DNA of 64,000 nt from JAVVEH01 sp032251435 (GTDB taxonomy: Bacteria > Verrucomicrobiota > Lentisphaeria > Oligosphaerales > MVZH01): assembly GCA_032251435.1 (NCBI GenBank), contig JAVVEH010000012.1, positions 30,949 through 94,948 on the forward strand, given 5' to 3'. A program made the position numbers and the translations under genes. Positions 42,563 to 51,758 of the stretch are shown one piece after another. The notes beneath the pieces are model-generated. The model worked only from the letters and a program-made list of their open reading frames with translations, was not told the origin of the DNA and ran no database searches. The first letter of the stretch is position 1; every line of letters starts with the position of its first letter.

Positions 42563-45142
42563 TTATTCGGGTGTGAAGGTGAAGTCACCGTTGACATAAT
42601 CAACGGCCAGCGACTGTCCTTCCCGCAGCTCGTCACTGATCAACAACCGTGAGACGGGTGTTTCCAGTTCCCTGGCGATCACCCGTTTCAATGGCCGGGC
42701 GCCGTAAACCGGATCAAACCCTTCTTTGGCCAGCGCTTCACGCGCCGCCAGGCTAACGGTCAATTGGATCTCTTTCGCTTTCAAGCGGTCGATAAACTCG
42801 CTCAACCGTAAATCCGTGATTTTCAGCAACTGCCCGGACTCAAGGGCGTGGAAGACCACGGTCTCATCCACACGGTTCAAGAATTCGGGCCGGAAATGTT
42901 GGCGCAACGCGCCCATCACCGACTTTTTCATCGCGTCATAATCCCCCCCGCGGTTTTCGATAATCCGGTCGCTGCCGATATTCGAGGTCATAATCACCAC
43001 GGTGTTTTTAAAGTTCACCGTCCGGCCATGCGAGTCCGTCAGCCGCCCGTCATCAAGTATCTGCAACAGAATATTGAACACATCCGGATGGGCCTTCTCT
43101 ATTTCATCCAGCAAAATCACGCTGTAGGGGTGGCGCCGCACCGCCTCAGTCAGCTGGCCCGCCTCGTCATAGCCGATGTATCCGGGAGGCGCGCCGACCA
43201 GTCTGGAAACCGTGTGCTTTTCCATATATTCAGACATGTCAATGCGCACCATCGCCTTCTCATCATCAAACAAGGCTTCGGCGAGGGTTTTAACCAATTC
43301 AGTTTTCCCCACCCCGGTGGGTCCCAAAAACAGAAAGCTGCCAATCGGCCGCCGCGGATCTTTGAGACCCGCGCGGGCCCGTAACACAGCGTCGGTGACC
43401 GCGTTGACCGCCTCATCCTGGCCGATCACCCGCTCATGGAGATGATCCCCCAACAGCAGCAGCTTCTCTCTTTCTCCGCGCACCAAGCGGCTGACCGGAA
43501 TATGGGTCCAGCGGCTGATCACGCCGGCGACATCCTCTTCGGTGACCTCTTCAAACAGGAGCCGTTCCTCCGCTCCGGACGCGGCTTTTTGTTCCATTTG
43601 GCGCAATTGTTCCTGAAGATTGGGAATCGTGCCATTACGCAATTCCGCCGCCCGTTCCAAATCATAATCCCGTTCCGCTTTGGCCAAGTTTCCCCGGGCC
43701 AATTCCAAACTCTCGCGGACTTCGCGCAAGTCGGCGATCAGCTTTTTCTCAGCTTCCCAACGGGCCTGGAGAGATTGCGTGCTTTCCTTCACCGCCGCCA
43801 GCTCTTTTTCCAGCGAGGCCAGTTTTTTCTTCGACCCCTCGTCTTTTTCTTTTCGCAGCCCGGTCAGTTCAATTTCCAACTGCATTTGTTTCCGGGCGGC
43901 TTCATCCAAGGCCTGCGGGCGGCTGTCAATTTCCGTCCGCAGCTTCGCCGCGGCTTCGTCCACCAGATCGATGGCCTTGTCGGGCAGAAACCGATCGCTG
44001 ATATAGCGATCAGACAACACGGCGGCGGCCACCAGGGCGGCATCCCTGATTTTCACCCCGTGATGGACTTCATAGCGTTCGCGGAGTCCGCGCAGAATGG
44101 AGATGGTGTCTTCAACACCGGGTTGTTGCACGATAATCGTCTGAAACCGGCGTTCCAACGCGGCGTCTTTTTCGATGTGCTTCCGGTATTCATCAAGGGT
44201 TGTGGCGCCGATACAGTGCAGCTCGCCCCGGGCCAGCATGGGTTTGAGCATATTGCCCGCGTCCATGGCGCCTTCCGCCGCGCCGGCGCCGACGACGGTA
44301 TGTAACTCATCAATAAATAGAATGATCCGGCCGTCGGCCTGGGTCACTTCTTTTAAAACCGCCTTCAGGCGCTCCTCAAATTCGCCCCTGAATTTGGCGC
44401 CAGCCACCAAGGCGCCCAAATCCAATGCGAAAATAGAGCGTCCTTTCAACCCCTCCGGCACATCGCCATCCACGATTCGGTTCGCCAGTCCTTCGATAAT
44501 CGCGGTTTTGCCAACCCCGGGCTCACCAATTAGAACCGGGTTGTTCTTCGTCCGCCGGGATAAAATCTGCACCACTCGGCGGATTTCCTCTTCCCGGCCG
44601 ATGACAGGATCCAAAGCGCCTTCAGCGGCCATTTTGGTGAGATCCCGACCGTACTTCTCCAGCGCCTCAAAGGTCGCTTCGGGGGTTTTCGATGTCACCC
44701 GCTGGTTCCCTCTAACCTCGCGCAAGGCTTTCAACAACCGGTCACGGTCGACACCCAGCGGTTTCAGGCAATCCGCGCCCGCCCCTTCGGCCGCCAGAAC
44801 CGCCAACAACAGGTGTTCGACGCTGACATAGTCGTCCTTCAGTTTCGCCCGTTCTTTGTCCGCCAGATCCAGAATACGGGAAATTTCCCGGCCGGGCGTG
44901 ACGCTGACACCATCGCCATGCACACGGGGCAAGCGATCCAACGCCTGATTTACCGACGCGGAGAGCGCCTGCGTGTCCACTCCCATTTTACGCATGATCG
45001 ACGCGGCCAGACCGGACGGATCCGCCAACAGCGTGGACAGCAGATGGATCCCGGTTAATTCCGTGTGCCCCCGCCCTGAAGCCAGTTGATGCGCCCCGGC
45101 CAGCGCCTGTTGTGATTTTTCTGTGAAAGTATCTAAATTCAT
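42563..45142 (-). CDS. clpB: ATP-dependent disaggregase ClpB
   Basis: 859 residues, the family's usual length. The N-terminal double Clp repeat (1-145) is followed by the first AAA+ module (GEPGVGKTAIIEGLA near 205), the coiled-coil M domain (about 400-530) that separates ClpB from ClpA, and the second module (GPTGVGKTELVKTLAEA near 603). The C-terminal part has DPVYGARPLKR. It rescues aggregated proteins with DnaK. A purine-rich AAAGGGGG ribosome site precedes the ATG. No CIRCE or sigma-32 element was recognised in 45143-45343. Confidence 0.97.
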   Translation of the reverse strand: MNLDTFTEKSQQALAGAHQLASGRGHTELTGIHLLSTLLADPSGLAASIMRKMGVDTQALSASVNQALDRLPRVHGDGVSVTPGREISRILDLADKERAKLKDDYVSVEHLLLAVLAAEGAGADCLKPLGVDRDRLLKALREVRGNQRVTSKTPEATFEALEKYGRDLTKMAAEGALDPVIGREEEIRRVVQILSRRTKNNPVLIGEPGVGKTAIIEGLANRIVDGDVPEGLKGRSIFALDLGALVAGAKFRGEFEERLKAVLKEVTQADGRIILFIDELHTVVGAGAAEGAMDAGNMLKPMLARGELHCIGATTLDEYRKHIEKDAALERRFQTIIVQQPGVEDTISILRGLRERYEVHHGVKIRDAALVAAAVLSDRYISDRFLPDKAIDLVDEAAAKLRTEIDSRPQALDEAARKQMQLEIELTGLRKEKDEGSKKKLASLEKELAAVKESTQSLQARWEAEKKLIADLREVRESLELARGNLAKAERDYDLERAAELRNGTIPNLQEQLRQMEQKAASGAEERLLFEEVTEEDVAGVISRWTHIPVSRLVRGEREKLLLLGDHLHERVIGQDEAVNAVTDAVLRARAGLKDPRRPIGSFLFLGPTGVGKTELVKTLAEALFDDEKAMVRIDMSEYMEKHTVSRLVGAPPGYIGYDEAGQLTEAVRRHPYSVILLDEIEKAHPDVFNILLQILDDGRLTDSHGRTVNFKNTVVIMTSNIGSDRIIENRGGDYDAMKKSVMGALRQHFRPEFLNRVDETVVFHALESGQLLKITDLRLSEFIDRLKAKEIQLTVSLAAREALAKEGFDPVYGARPLKRVIARELETPVSRLLISDELREGQSLAVDYVNGDFTFTPE

Positions 45143-45343
45143 CGTGGGCCCCCTTTATTAGGTTATACTGTGCAGATGAATTAAGCCTTTCCTTTGCCAA
45201 AACACGTTAAATATCCATATCACATTTAACATGAAAATATTACAGAATTCACAACGGGCTCGAAACGGCCCTCAAGTGAGTCATCGTGACACACTGAATC
45301 TGTCATGACACACACGCCGGACTCGTTTGATCCGCCGACTCAC

Positions 45344-45994
45344 TCACCGGTCGGGCGAAATCGGGATCGCGTCCGGATGGGCGCGTTCGTAGTCCGCGAT
45401 CGCCCGCTCCCGCGCCAATGTCAATGAGATGTCGTCCAATCCGCGGATCAAGTGATCCTTCACGGTCGAGTCAATCTCAAAATGGAAAGCCACCTCTTCG
45501 TCCAAGTGCAGGATTAAGCGCTGTTCATCCAAGTCGGCGGTCGCTTCCAAACGCGGGAACCGTGCGACAAGTTCGAATATCTCATCAACGACCGGCTCAT
45601 CCAGTTGGATGGTCAGCAACCCGTTTTTGACGGCGTTATTGGCGAAAATATCGGCGAACCCCGGCACAACCATCCCGTCACGCTCAATCCTGGGGGCGAC
45701 AACCACTCGATATCCGCCCTGCCTCACGGCCCAGACAGCATGCTCGCGACTGGATCCACACCCGAAGTTGTTACGGACCACAAGAATACTCGCCCCCGCG
45801 AAGCGCTCCTGATTAAGCTCAAAATCAGGATTGAGCGCGCCGTCCGGAAGATGCCGCCAATCAAAGAACAGCCCTTCTTCAAACCCCGTCCGCTTAATGG
45901 ATTTAAGAAACTGCTTGGGAATAATCTGGTCGGTGTCGACATTCGCCCTGTCGAGGAGGGCGACGACACCTCGGTGTGTTTGAAAGCGTTCCAT
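45344..45994 (-). CDS. leuD: 3-isopropylmalate dehydratase small subunit
   Basis: 216 residues from the ATG at 45994. An alternative GTG at 46000 overlaps the leuC stop and has GGGAG at better spacing, so the true start may be two codons earlier. NVDTDQIIPKQFLKSI and NFGCGSSREHAVWA are LeuD hallmarks. With LeuC it isomerises 2- to 3-isopropylmalate in leucine synthesis. It is translationally coupled to leuC. No leuA or leuB gene is in the window. Confidence 0.95.
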   Translation of the reverse strand: MERFQTHRGVVALLDRANVDTDQIIPKQFLKSIKRTGFEEGLFFDWRHLPDGALNPDFELNQERFAGASILVVRNNFGCGSSREHAVWAVRQGGYRVVVAPRIERDGMVVPGFADIFANNAVKNGLLTIQLDEPVVDEIFELVARFPRLEATADLDEQRLILHLDEEVAFHFEIDSTVKDHLIRGLDDISLTLARERAIADYERAHPDAIPISPDR

Positions 45995-45996
45995 GA

Positions 45997-47397
45997 TCAC
46001 ATCATCTCCCTGACATCAACAAAATGGCCCGCCACGGCGGCGGCGGCGGCCATTTCCGGACTCACCAAATGGGTGCGGCCGCCTTTTCCCTGCCGACCTT
46101 CAAAATTACGATTAGAGGTGGAGGCGCAACGCTCTCCCGGCGCCAGTTTGTCCGGGTTCATCGCCAGGCACATACTGCACCCGGCGAAACGCCATTCAGC
46201 GCCGGCGGCCGTGAAAATTCTATCGAGCCCTTCCGCCTCCGCCTGCCGTCGGACCGGTTCGGATCCGGGCACAACCAGCATCCTCACGGAAGAAGCCACC
46301 CATTTTCCTTTAATCACCTTCGCCGCTCGGCGCAGGTCTTCAACGCGCGCGTTTGTGCAACTGCCCAGGAACACGGTGTCAATAGGCACATCGGTCATCC
46401 TTGTCCCCGGGATCAGTCCCATGTAATCCAGCGCTTTACGCGCGTCCCCGGGGCTCACATGTCTCACCTCGCCCGGTTCGGGAACCACACCGGTCACGTC
46501 CACCACCATACCGGGGTTTGTCCCCCAGGTCACTTGCGGCGCCAGGGTGTCGCAGTCCACGGTCACCGTTCGATCAAAGACCGCGTCCGGATCCGACGGC
46601 AGCTCCCGCCACGCCGCTATGGCCAGATCAAGCGCCTCACCTTTGGGAGCGAACGGGCGGTCTCCGGAGGCGATATAGTTGAATGTGGTGTCGTCCGGAG
46701 CGATCATGCCCGCGCGGGCCCCGCCCTCAATACTCATGTTACAGATCGTCATCCGCTCTTCCATGGATAACCGGCGCACGGCTTCCCCGCCATACTCCAG
46801 CACGTATCCCGTGCCGCCGGCCGTCCCTATCTGACCGATGAGCCTGAGAATCATATCTTTTGACGTGACACCGGGCGACAGCGATCCCGTGAACGTCACC
46901 CCGCACGTCCCCGGACGCGCCTGCCTCAGGGTCTGGGTGGCCAGGACGTGTTCCACTTCCGATGTGCCGATGCCGAAGGCGATGGTTCCGAAAGCGCCGT
47001 GTGTCGATGTGTGCGAGTCGCCGCAAACGATGGTCATCCCCGGCTGAGTGATGCCCTGTTCCGGCCCGATAATATGGACAATTCCCTGCCGGGCGTCACC
47101 AAGCCCGTACAGTGTGACACCAAACTCCGAACAGTTTTTTTCCAGCGCCTCCACCTGAGCCTTTGAAATCGCGTCCTTGATCTCGTCCCGGTCATCCGTC
47201 GGCACGTTATGATCCATCGTCGCGACAGTTCTGCCGGGCTGGCGCACCGTCCGTCCGGCCATGCGCAATCCCTCAAATGCCTGTGGACTGGTCACCTCAT
47301 GCACCAAGTGGCGGTCGATGTAAAGCAACGCCCCCCCGTCAGGAAACGTTCTCACCACGTGAGAATCCCATATCTTTTCGAACAGTGTCTTACCCAT
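45997..47397 (-). CDS. leuC: 3-isopropylmalate dehydratase large subunit
   Basis: 466 residues from the ATG at 47397 (MGKTLFEKIW), the same length as typical bacterial LeuC. The frame is open upstream to 47523, but that extension has no family similarity. The three iron-sulfur cysteines are present in FLGSCTNARVEDL and CSMCLAMNPD, and CGDSHTSTHGAFG is conserved. It carries the [4Fe-4S] cluster of the isomerase. Confidence 0.95.
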   Translation of the reverse strand: MGKTLFEKIWDSHVVRTFPDGGALLYIDRHLVHEVTSPQAFEGLRMAGRTVRQPGRTVATMDHNVPTDDRDEIKDAISKAQVEALEKNCSEFGVTLYGLGDARQGIVHIIGPEQGITQPGMTIVCGDSHTSTHGAFGTIAFGIGTSEVEHVLATQTLRQARPGTCGVTFTGSLSPGVTSKDMILRLIGQIGTAGGTGYVLEYGGEAVRRLSMEERMTICNMSIEGGARAGMIAPDDTTFNYIASGDRPFAPKGEALDLAIAAWRELPSDPDAVFDRTVTVDCDTLAPQVTWGTNPGMVVDVTGVVPEPGEVRHVSPGDARKALDYMGLIPGTRMTDVPIDTVFLGSCTNARVEDLRRAAKVIKGKWVASSVRMLVVPGSEPVRRQAEAEGLDRIFTAAGAEWRFAGCSMCLAMNPDKLAPGERCASTSNRNFEGRQGKGGRTHLVSPEMAAAAAVAGHFVDVREMM

Positions 47398-47569
47398 GCC
47401 GTGCTCATCTTTCCGTTTAAAACAAGTCGCTGACAGCGAACAACAACCCAAGTCAATACCGCTTACCATACCCCCCGGAAGGGCGAATGCCACACGCGCG
47501 GCGTGGCGCTGTCCGCGCGGCAACCGTTATTTTCGATGGCGGCTTGGGTTATGTGTGAGGAGTCAGCAT

Positions 47570-48049
47570 TCATGACGGTGTCGCTTCATATCCCGTGTCA
47601 CACGGAAGGTCCGCGCGTCTTGACGCGGCGACGGCCAGCGCGTCACAGCGCTCATTTTCGGCATGGCCGGCATGTCCTCTCACCCATGTGAACCGAACAG
47701 TGTGCTTTTCACACAGATTCAGCAAGCGCCCCCATAGGTCAGCGTTACGCGCTTTTTCGGTTACCGTGCGCATCCAGTTTTTCGCCCGCCAGCGCCTGGC
47801 CCATCCCTTCGTCATAGCCTCAACCACATACTTTGAATCAGACGTGATCGTGACAGCGCACGGGTGTTTCAAGCATTCCAAGGCCGCCACACAGGCCAGG
47901 ATTTCCATCCGGTTATTGGTGGTGTTCGCGAAGCCCCCGGCGATCTCTTTCCGATGACGGCCAAAGACTAACACGGCGCCGTATCCTCCCGGGCCGGGAT
48001 TGCCCCGGCAGGCGCCATCGGTATAAATGTCAACGTGGTTTACAGTCAT
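47570..48049 (-). CDS. rnhA: Ribonuclease HI
   Basis: 159 residues. The four acidic active-site residues are in place: Asp in IYTDGACRGNPGPGGYG, Glu in NNRMEILA, Asp in ITSDSKYVVEA and Asp in ENERCDALA. The basic handle (AMTKGWARRWRAKNW) that binds the hybrid is also present. It degrades RNA in RNA-DNA hybrids. It sits alone, on the same strand as the interrupted barrel gene upstream, from which the terminator at 48086-48117 separates it. Confidence 0.96.
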   Translation of the reverse strand: MTVNHVDIYTDGACRGNPGPGGYGAVLVFGRHRKEIAGGFANTTNNRMEILACVAALECLKHPCAVTITSDSKYVVEAMTKGWARRWRAKNWMRTVTEKARNADLWGRLLNLCEKHTVRFTWVRGHAGHAENERCDALAVAASRRADLPCDTGYEATPS

Positions 48050-48085
48050 TATTAACCGGTGAAAACGTGGATTAAACCACCGAAT

Positions 48086-48117
48086 AAAAAAACCCCCGCT
48101 CCAAACGGAACGGGGGT
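48086..48117 (-). terminator. Rho-independent terminator of the barrel gene
   Basis: On the reverse strand, ACCCCCG and CGGGGGT pair, with a further inner stem CCG/TGG-type pairing and a four-base loop, followed by seven Ts (48092-48086). It lies 20 bases after the stop at 48137 and before rnhA. Confidence 0.88.
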
Positions 48118-48136
48118 CACCAATTGGATCAAATGG

Positions 48137-48946
48137 TTAGAAACTGAGGCCGAAGACCACGCCCCCGTAAATGTTTTGATTGTGCTGGTAGTTTTGTTCG
48201 GCGGCGTCGGCGATATGCGTGTCGACAAAATCCGAATAGATCATGACGACGGACAAACTGATATTGTCGTTGACCGCGTAATCAAGACTGGCGCTCACGT
48301 TGTAGTCAGACAACCCGTTGGTGTCATTCCCCACGTAAAATTCGTGGTAATTGCGATCGCCCCAGCCGAGCTTTCCACCCAACGTCAAGCCAAGAGCTTC
48401 AGTCAGTTCAAAGGTGTGAGCGATACCAAGCGTGGCATAGAAGCCATCGGCCTCATCAAAATCCCAGTAAACCGTCAGGGTCGGCTCAAGCATCACATCC
48501 AGCCCGACGCTGGCATAGACTTCTGACGTGCGTTCGGCATTGCTGCTGCCATTCCCGTTTCCCGGAAAGACATACTCAATAAAACCGACACCCACTTTAA
48601 CCATGTCCTCAAGGGTCATGTCATAGCTCAGCGTGTAGTCAAGCTCCTGCAGAGCGTATTCGGTATTGTCATTTTCGTTGACATCCGTGACATCGAAACT
48701 ACCCCAGACACTCAACGACAGGCCGCCCAAGCCCACCGTGACTGACGGCTGCAACACGGGATCATTCGTCAACAGCATGCCGCGCCAGACATATTCACTG
48801 TATCAGTCAAGCCCCATTTCCAACGACAGAGCATCCAGAGAAAGCTCGTTTTCTTCGGCGGACACGCGGATGCCGCCCAAGCCCACAACCCCAACCACCG
48901 CCAAGGCGGCGAACGCGCGAGTGAAATATGTTTTTGTTAGCATCAT
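48137..48946 (-). pseudogene. Outer-membrane beta-barrel protein gene interrupted by an in-frame TGA
   Basis: Translation from the ATG at 48946 (AAAGGA upstream) gives a good signal peptide (MMLTKTYFTRAFAALAV, cleavage after VSA), then LSLEMGLD, then TGA at 48805-48803 (codon 48), and continues in the same frame as YSEYVWRGM and a full beta-barrel of 221 residues ending in GVVFGLSF. The terminal Phe and alternating pattern fit an outer-membrane porin-like protein (TorF/DUF-type). The reader's safest view is one gene of 268 sense codons with a nonsense change. TGA to TTA would restore GLDLYSEYVW. A sequencing error or read-through is possible. The second part alone could start at 48778 but would lack a signal peptide. 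Confidence 0.75.
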
Positions 48947-49146
48947 GATTTCCTTTTTTTTATTTGTCCAAACGGGTAAACCTTAACGGTCACCACTTGC
49001 TCAACAATCGCGGCTACTCCAGCCACGACACGGTTAATTTACTAACCATTTTCTAACATACAACCCTCAATGGCGATATTCACGTGTCCCGGTGAGATCA
49101 AAACGGGTGGCCGCGACTCCCTTGGTCCCGGTCCCGAATCAAGGCG

Positions 49147-49533
49147 CTATGTCAAGCCATCCATAAATTGGGTCAAATGTTCCAGTACCTCACGATCCAT
49201 GGCATGTTCCAGCCGGCACGCGTTGCGATCCGCGGCGGCGGCTTCCACATGCAGAACCTCCATTAAAAACCGGCGGATGACCACGTGTCGGCGCTGAACC
49301 GCCGCGGCCACGCGTTTGCCTTTGGGTGTCAACGCGGGCGGGCGGTAAGGTTCATAGCGGACATACCCTTTTTCGGTCAAGGAGCGCAAGGCTTGCGTGA
49401 CACTGGGCATGCGCACGGACAGACACGTGGCGATGTCACGCACACGCGCCCGGCCGTTGGCGCTTTCCAAATCCGCGATCGCCTCCAGATAATCTTCCAT
49501 TTCGGCGCTTAAGCCCGCGTTCGCGATAGTCAT
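49147..49533 (-). CDS. DtxR/MntR family metal-dependent regulator
   Basis: 128 residues, a short form lacking the SH3-like third domain. A winged helix (about 8-70; EDYLEAIADLES, VRDIATCLSVRMPSVTQALRSL) is followed by the dimer and metal-binding helices, with RRHVVIRRFL and RLEHAMDREVLEHL providing His and Glu ligands as in MntR. It probably represses manganese or iron uptake when metal is bound. No transporter gene adjoins it. The upstream region (49534-49600) contains GGTTTAGTTGACATGATGAACC-like text with only a weak palindrome. Confidence 0.88.
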   Translation of the reverse strand: MTIANAGLSAEMEDYLEAIADLESANGRARVRDIATCLSVRMPSVTQALRSLTEKGYVRYEPYRPPALTPKGKRVAAAVQRRHVVIRRFLMEVLHVEAAAADRNACRLEHAMDREVLEHLTQFMDGLT

Positions 49534-49815
49534 ACGTTTTCTCCAGACCCTTTCGCCGACGCGGTGTCATGAGGGGTAGATGGCTAAAACAAAAAAACGG
49601 TTTAGTTGACATGATGAACCGGTTCCGCTTCCAAAAGACGGCGGAGCGGATGACCCCTTTACCATAGCGGAGTTTGCCCCATTGACAAGCATGCCTCTAC
49701 GGTGATTGCAAACTCCCGTGATTCAGCTATATTCGCCCCCGTCGAATCGATCATTTTCAATCACGCGCGGGCATCTTAAACCCCGCGTTTTAATTATGGA
49801 AAGCGTCTCGAGCAT

Positions 49816-51111
49816 ATGCGGGAATTCAATATTGGCATTGTCGGCTTCGGCACGGTGGGGGCCGGGGTGGTGGAATGTATCCTTAAGAATGGTGATCTCA
49901 TCGGCTCCCGGGCGGGGGTTTGGCCCGTTATCAGACGGGTGGCGGATCTGGATATCACGACTGACCGGGGTGTCACCTTGCCTGAAGGGGTGTTGACCAC
50001 GGATGTGGCGCGGGTGGTGGACGCGCCGGATATCGATGTGGTCATTGAACTGATCGGAGGCACGGCGCTCGCCAAAGACTTTATTCTCCGGGCATTGAAT
50101 AATGGCAAGCCGGTCATCACGGCCAACAAAGCGTTACTGGCTAAACACGGGGCGGAGATCTTCGCCGCCGCGAAAGCGTCAAAAGCGGACGTGTTTTATG
50201 AAGCCAGTGTCGCCGGCGGCATTCCCATCATCAAGGCGGTCCGCGAAGGGTTGGCGGGAAACCGGATTCTGGAAATTTGCGGCATCTTAAACGGAACCTG
50301 CAATTATATTCTCACGCAAATGGAGAAACATGGCGCGGATTTCGCGACCGTTCTCGGGCAAGCTCAAGCCGCGGGATACGCGGAAACTCCTCCTGATTTG
50401 GATATTGACGGCCTTGACACCGCTCACAAGGCCACGATTCTCGCCTCTCTGGCTTACGGCGAATGGTTCGGCATGGAGCCGCTGTTTGTCGAGGGAATCC
50501 GCGGGATCGCGTTGCAAGATATTGACAACGCCGACGCGCTGGGCTATCGGATCAAACTTCTCGCCATCATCAAACAAGACACCGGGAAGGTGGAGATGCG
50601 GGTCCACCCCGCCCTGGTTCCCAAGCGGGCTATGTTGGCGAATGTGGATGGCGTGTTTAACGCCGTCTGTGTCCGGGGGGACACGGTGGGGGACACCATG
50701 TACTACGGGCGGGGAGCCGGCCGTGAAGCCACCGCCAGCGCCGTGGTCGCCGACATCATCGACGTGGCGTTGAACGCGAAAAGCGGCTCGCCCCGCCGCA
50801 TTCCCGCCTTCCACCCGCACGAAGGCTATACGTCAATCGTGAAAATGGATGATGTCCAAACCCGGTACTATCTGCGTTTGCAAGTGGAGGATCACGCGGG
50901 CGTGCTGAGCGCCATCGCCGATATTCTGGGGGGGTTGAATATCAGTATCGCCAGCCTCTCACAAAAAGAAACCGGGGGGACATTCGTGCCGCTGGTCATT
51001 CTCACCCATCTGGCCCGGGAAGCGGACATGCGCGCGGCCATGGATAAATTCGCCGCCAGTGACATTGTCGCGGGGGCCCCCGTATTGTTGCGTGTTGAAG
51101 ATTTGGATTAA
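49816..51111 (+). CDS. hom: Homoserine dehydrogenase
   Basis: 431 residues. The NAD(P) fold starts with IGIVGFGTVGAGV, the catalytic domain has VTANKALLAKHG, YEASVAGGIPIIK and ILNGTCNYIL, and the C-terminus (about 350-431) is an ACT domain (YYLRLQVEDHAGVLSAIA) for feedback control, probably by threonine. It reduces aspartate semialdehyde to homoserine for Thr and Met synthesis. The nitroreductase ATG follows its TAA without a gap. Confidence 0.95.
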   Translation: MREFNIGIVGFGTVGAGVVECILKNGDLIGSRAGVWPVIRRVADLDITTDRGVTLPEGVLTTDVARVVDAPDIDVVIELIGGTALAKDFILRALNNGKPVITANKALLAKHGAEIFAAAKASKADVFYEASVAGGIPIIKAVREGLAGNRILEICGILNGTCNYILTQMEKHGADFATVLGQAQAAGYAETPPDLDIDGLDTAHKATILASLAYGEWFGMEPLFVEGIRGIALQDIDNADALGYRIKLLAIIKQDTGKVEMRVHPALVPKRAMLANVDGVFNAVCVRGDTVGDTMYYGRGAGREATASAVVADIIDVALNAKSGSPRRIPAFHPHEGYTSIVKMDDVQTRYYLRLQVEDHAGVLSAIADILGGLNISIASLSQKETGGTFVPLVILTHLAREADMRAAMDKFAASDIVAGAPVLLRVEDLD

Positions 51112-51684
51112 ATGAGCGCTTTTCAAGATCTTGTCGAACAGCGGAGCAGTTGCCGGCGGTATAATCCGGACAAACCGGTTTCACCGGAGTTGATCAACCA
51201 GTGCCTGGAAGCCGCCCGCCTGGCGCCGTCGGCCTGTAATAAACAGCCATGGGTTTTCGGGGTTGTTGACCAACGGCCGTTATTGGACAAACTCTGGGAA
51301 AAAGCGCGCTTGCCGGGCATCAAACATCTCTGGTTGAAAGACGCGCCGGTCATTCTTGTCCTGTGTGTCCGGTTAGACACACTCACGCACCGCCTCGCCC
51401 CGGCCTTGTCAGGCATTCCTTACTATTTGATCGACGCGGGCATCGCGGGCGAACATGTCACCCTCGCGGCGGCGGAAGCGGGTCTGGGAACCTGCTGGAT
51501 CGGTTGGTTCAAAACCCGGATGGCGCGGAAAATACTCGGGTTGCCACGCTCATTGAAACCGGTGTCGCTCATTGCCATGGGTTATCCGGCTGAAGGCTGG
51601 ACACCCCCTGTGAAGAATCGATTGTCCATGCAAGAAATGAGCTTTCACAACCGCTGGGGCGATCGCGGATCGACCCATGCCTGA
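51112..51684 (+). CDS. Nitroreductase family FMN protein
   Basis: 190 residues. EQRSSCRRYNPDKPVSPELI and ARLAPSACNKQPWVF form the N-terminal FMN-binding motif, and the C-terminal GLGTCWIGWF plus IAMGYPAEG complete the fold. These flavoenzymes reduce nitro compounds, quinones or similar substrates with NAD(P)H. The physiological substrate is unknown. It is coupled to hom (the TAA of hom is directly followed by its ATG), perhaps only for expression. Confidence 0.88.
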   Translation: MSAFQDLVEQRSSCRRYNPDKPVSPELINQCLEAARLAPSACNKQPWVFGVVDQRPLLDKLWEKARLPGIKHLWLKDAPVILVLCVRLDTLTHRLAPALSGIPYYLIDAGIAGEHVTLAAAEAGLGTCWIGWFKTRMARKILGLPRSLKPVSLIAMGYPAEGWTPPVKNRLSMQEMSFHNRWGDRGSTHA

Positions 51685-51723
51685 CAGATCCAACTTGACA
51701 CCCGCCTTAAGCAAGGGGACAAC

Positions 51724-51756
51724 ATGAAACGGTTTGGAATATTATTATCAGCTTGA
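51724..51756 (+). other. Ten-codon open frame before the histidine kinase gene
   Basis: AAGGGGACAAC precedes an ATG at 51724 that reads MKRFGILLSA and then stops (TGA 51754-51756), two bases before the histidine kinase ATG at 51759. It looks like the start of a signal peptide. Either it is a leader peptide that supplies ribosomes to the kinase, which has no ribosome site of its own, or the remnant of a deleted gene. Confidence 0.35.
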
Positions 51757-51758
51757 TC

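Noticed and set aside
43436..44305. 289-codon forward frame
   Set aside because: Antisense shadow of clpB.
48803..48805. TGA recoded as a sense codon genome-wide
   Set aside because: Several intact genes here, such as lgt and gcvT, end in TGA at the expected family length, so TGA is a normal stop.
48803..48805. Selenocysteine at the TGA of the barrel gene
   Set aside because: Outer-membrane barrels are not selenoproteins and no SECIS-like hairpin was recognised just after the codon; a nonsense change is simpler.
49534..49815. MntR operator upstream of the DtxR/MntR gene
   Set aside because: Only GGTT/AACC ends pair; the palindrome is too weak to call.
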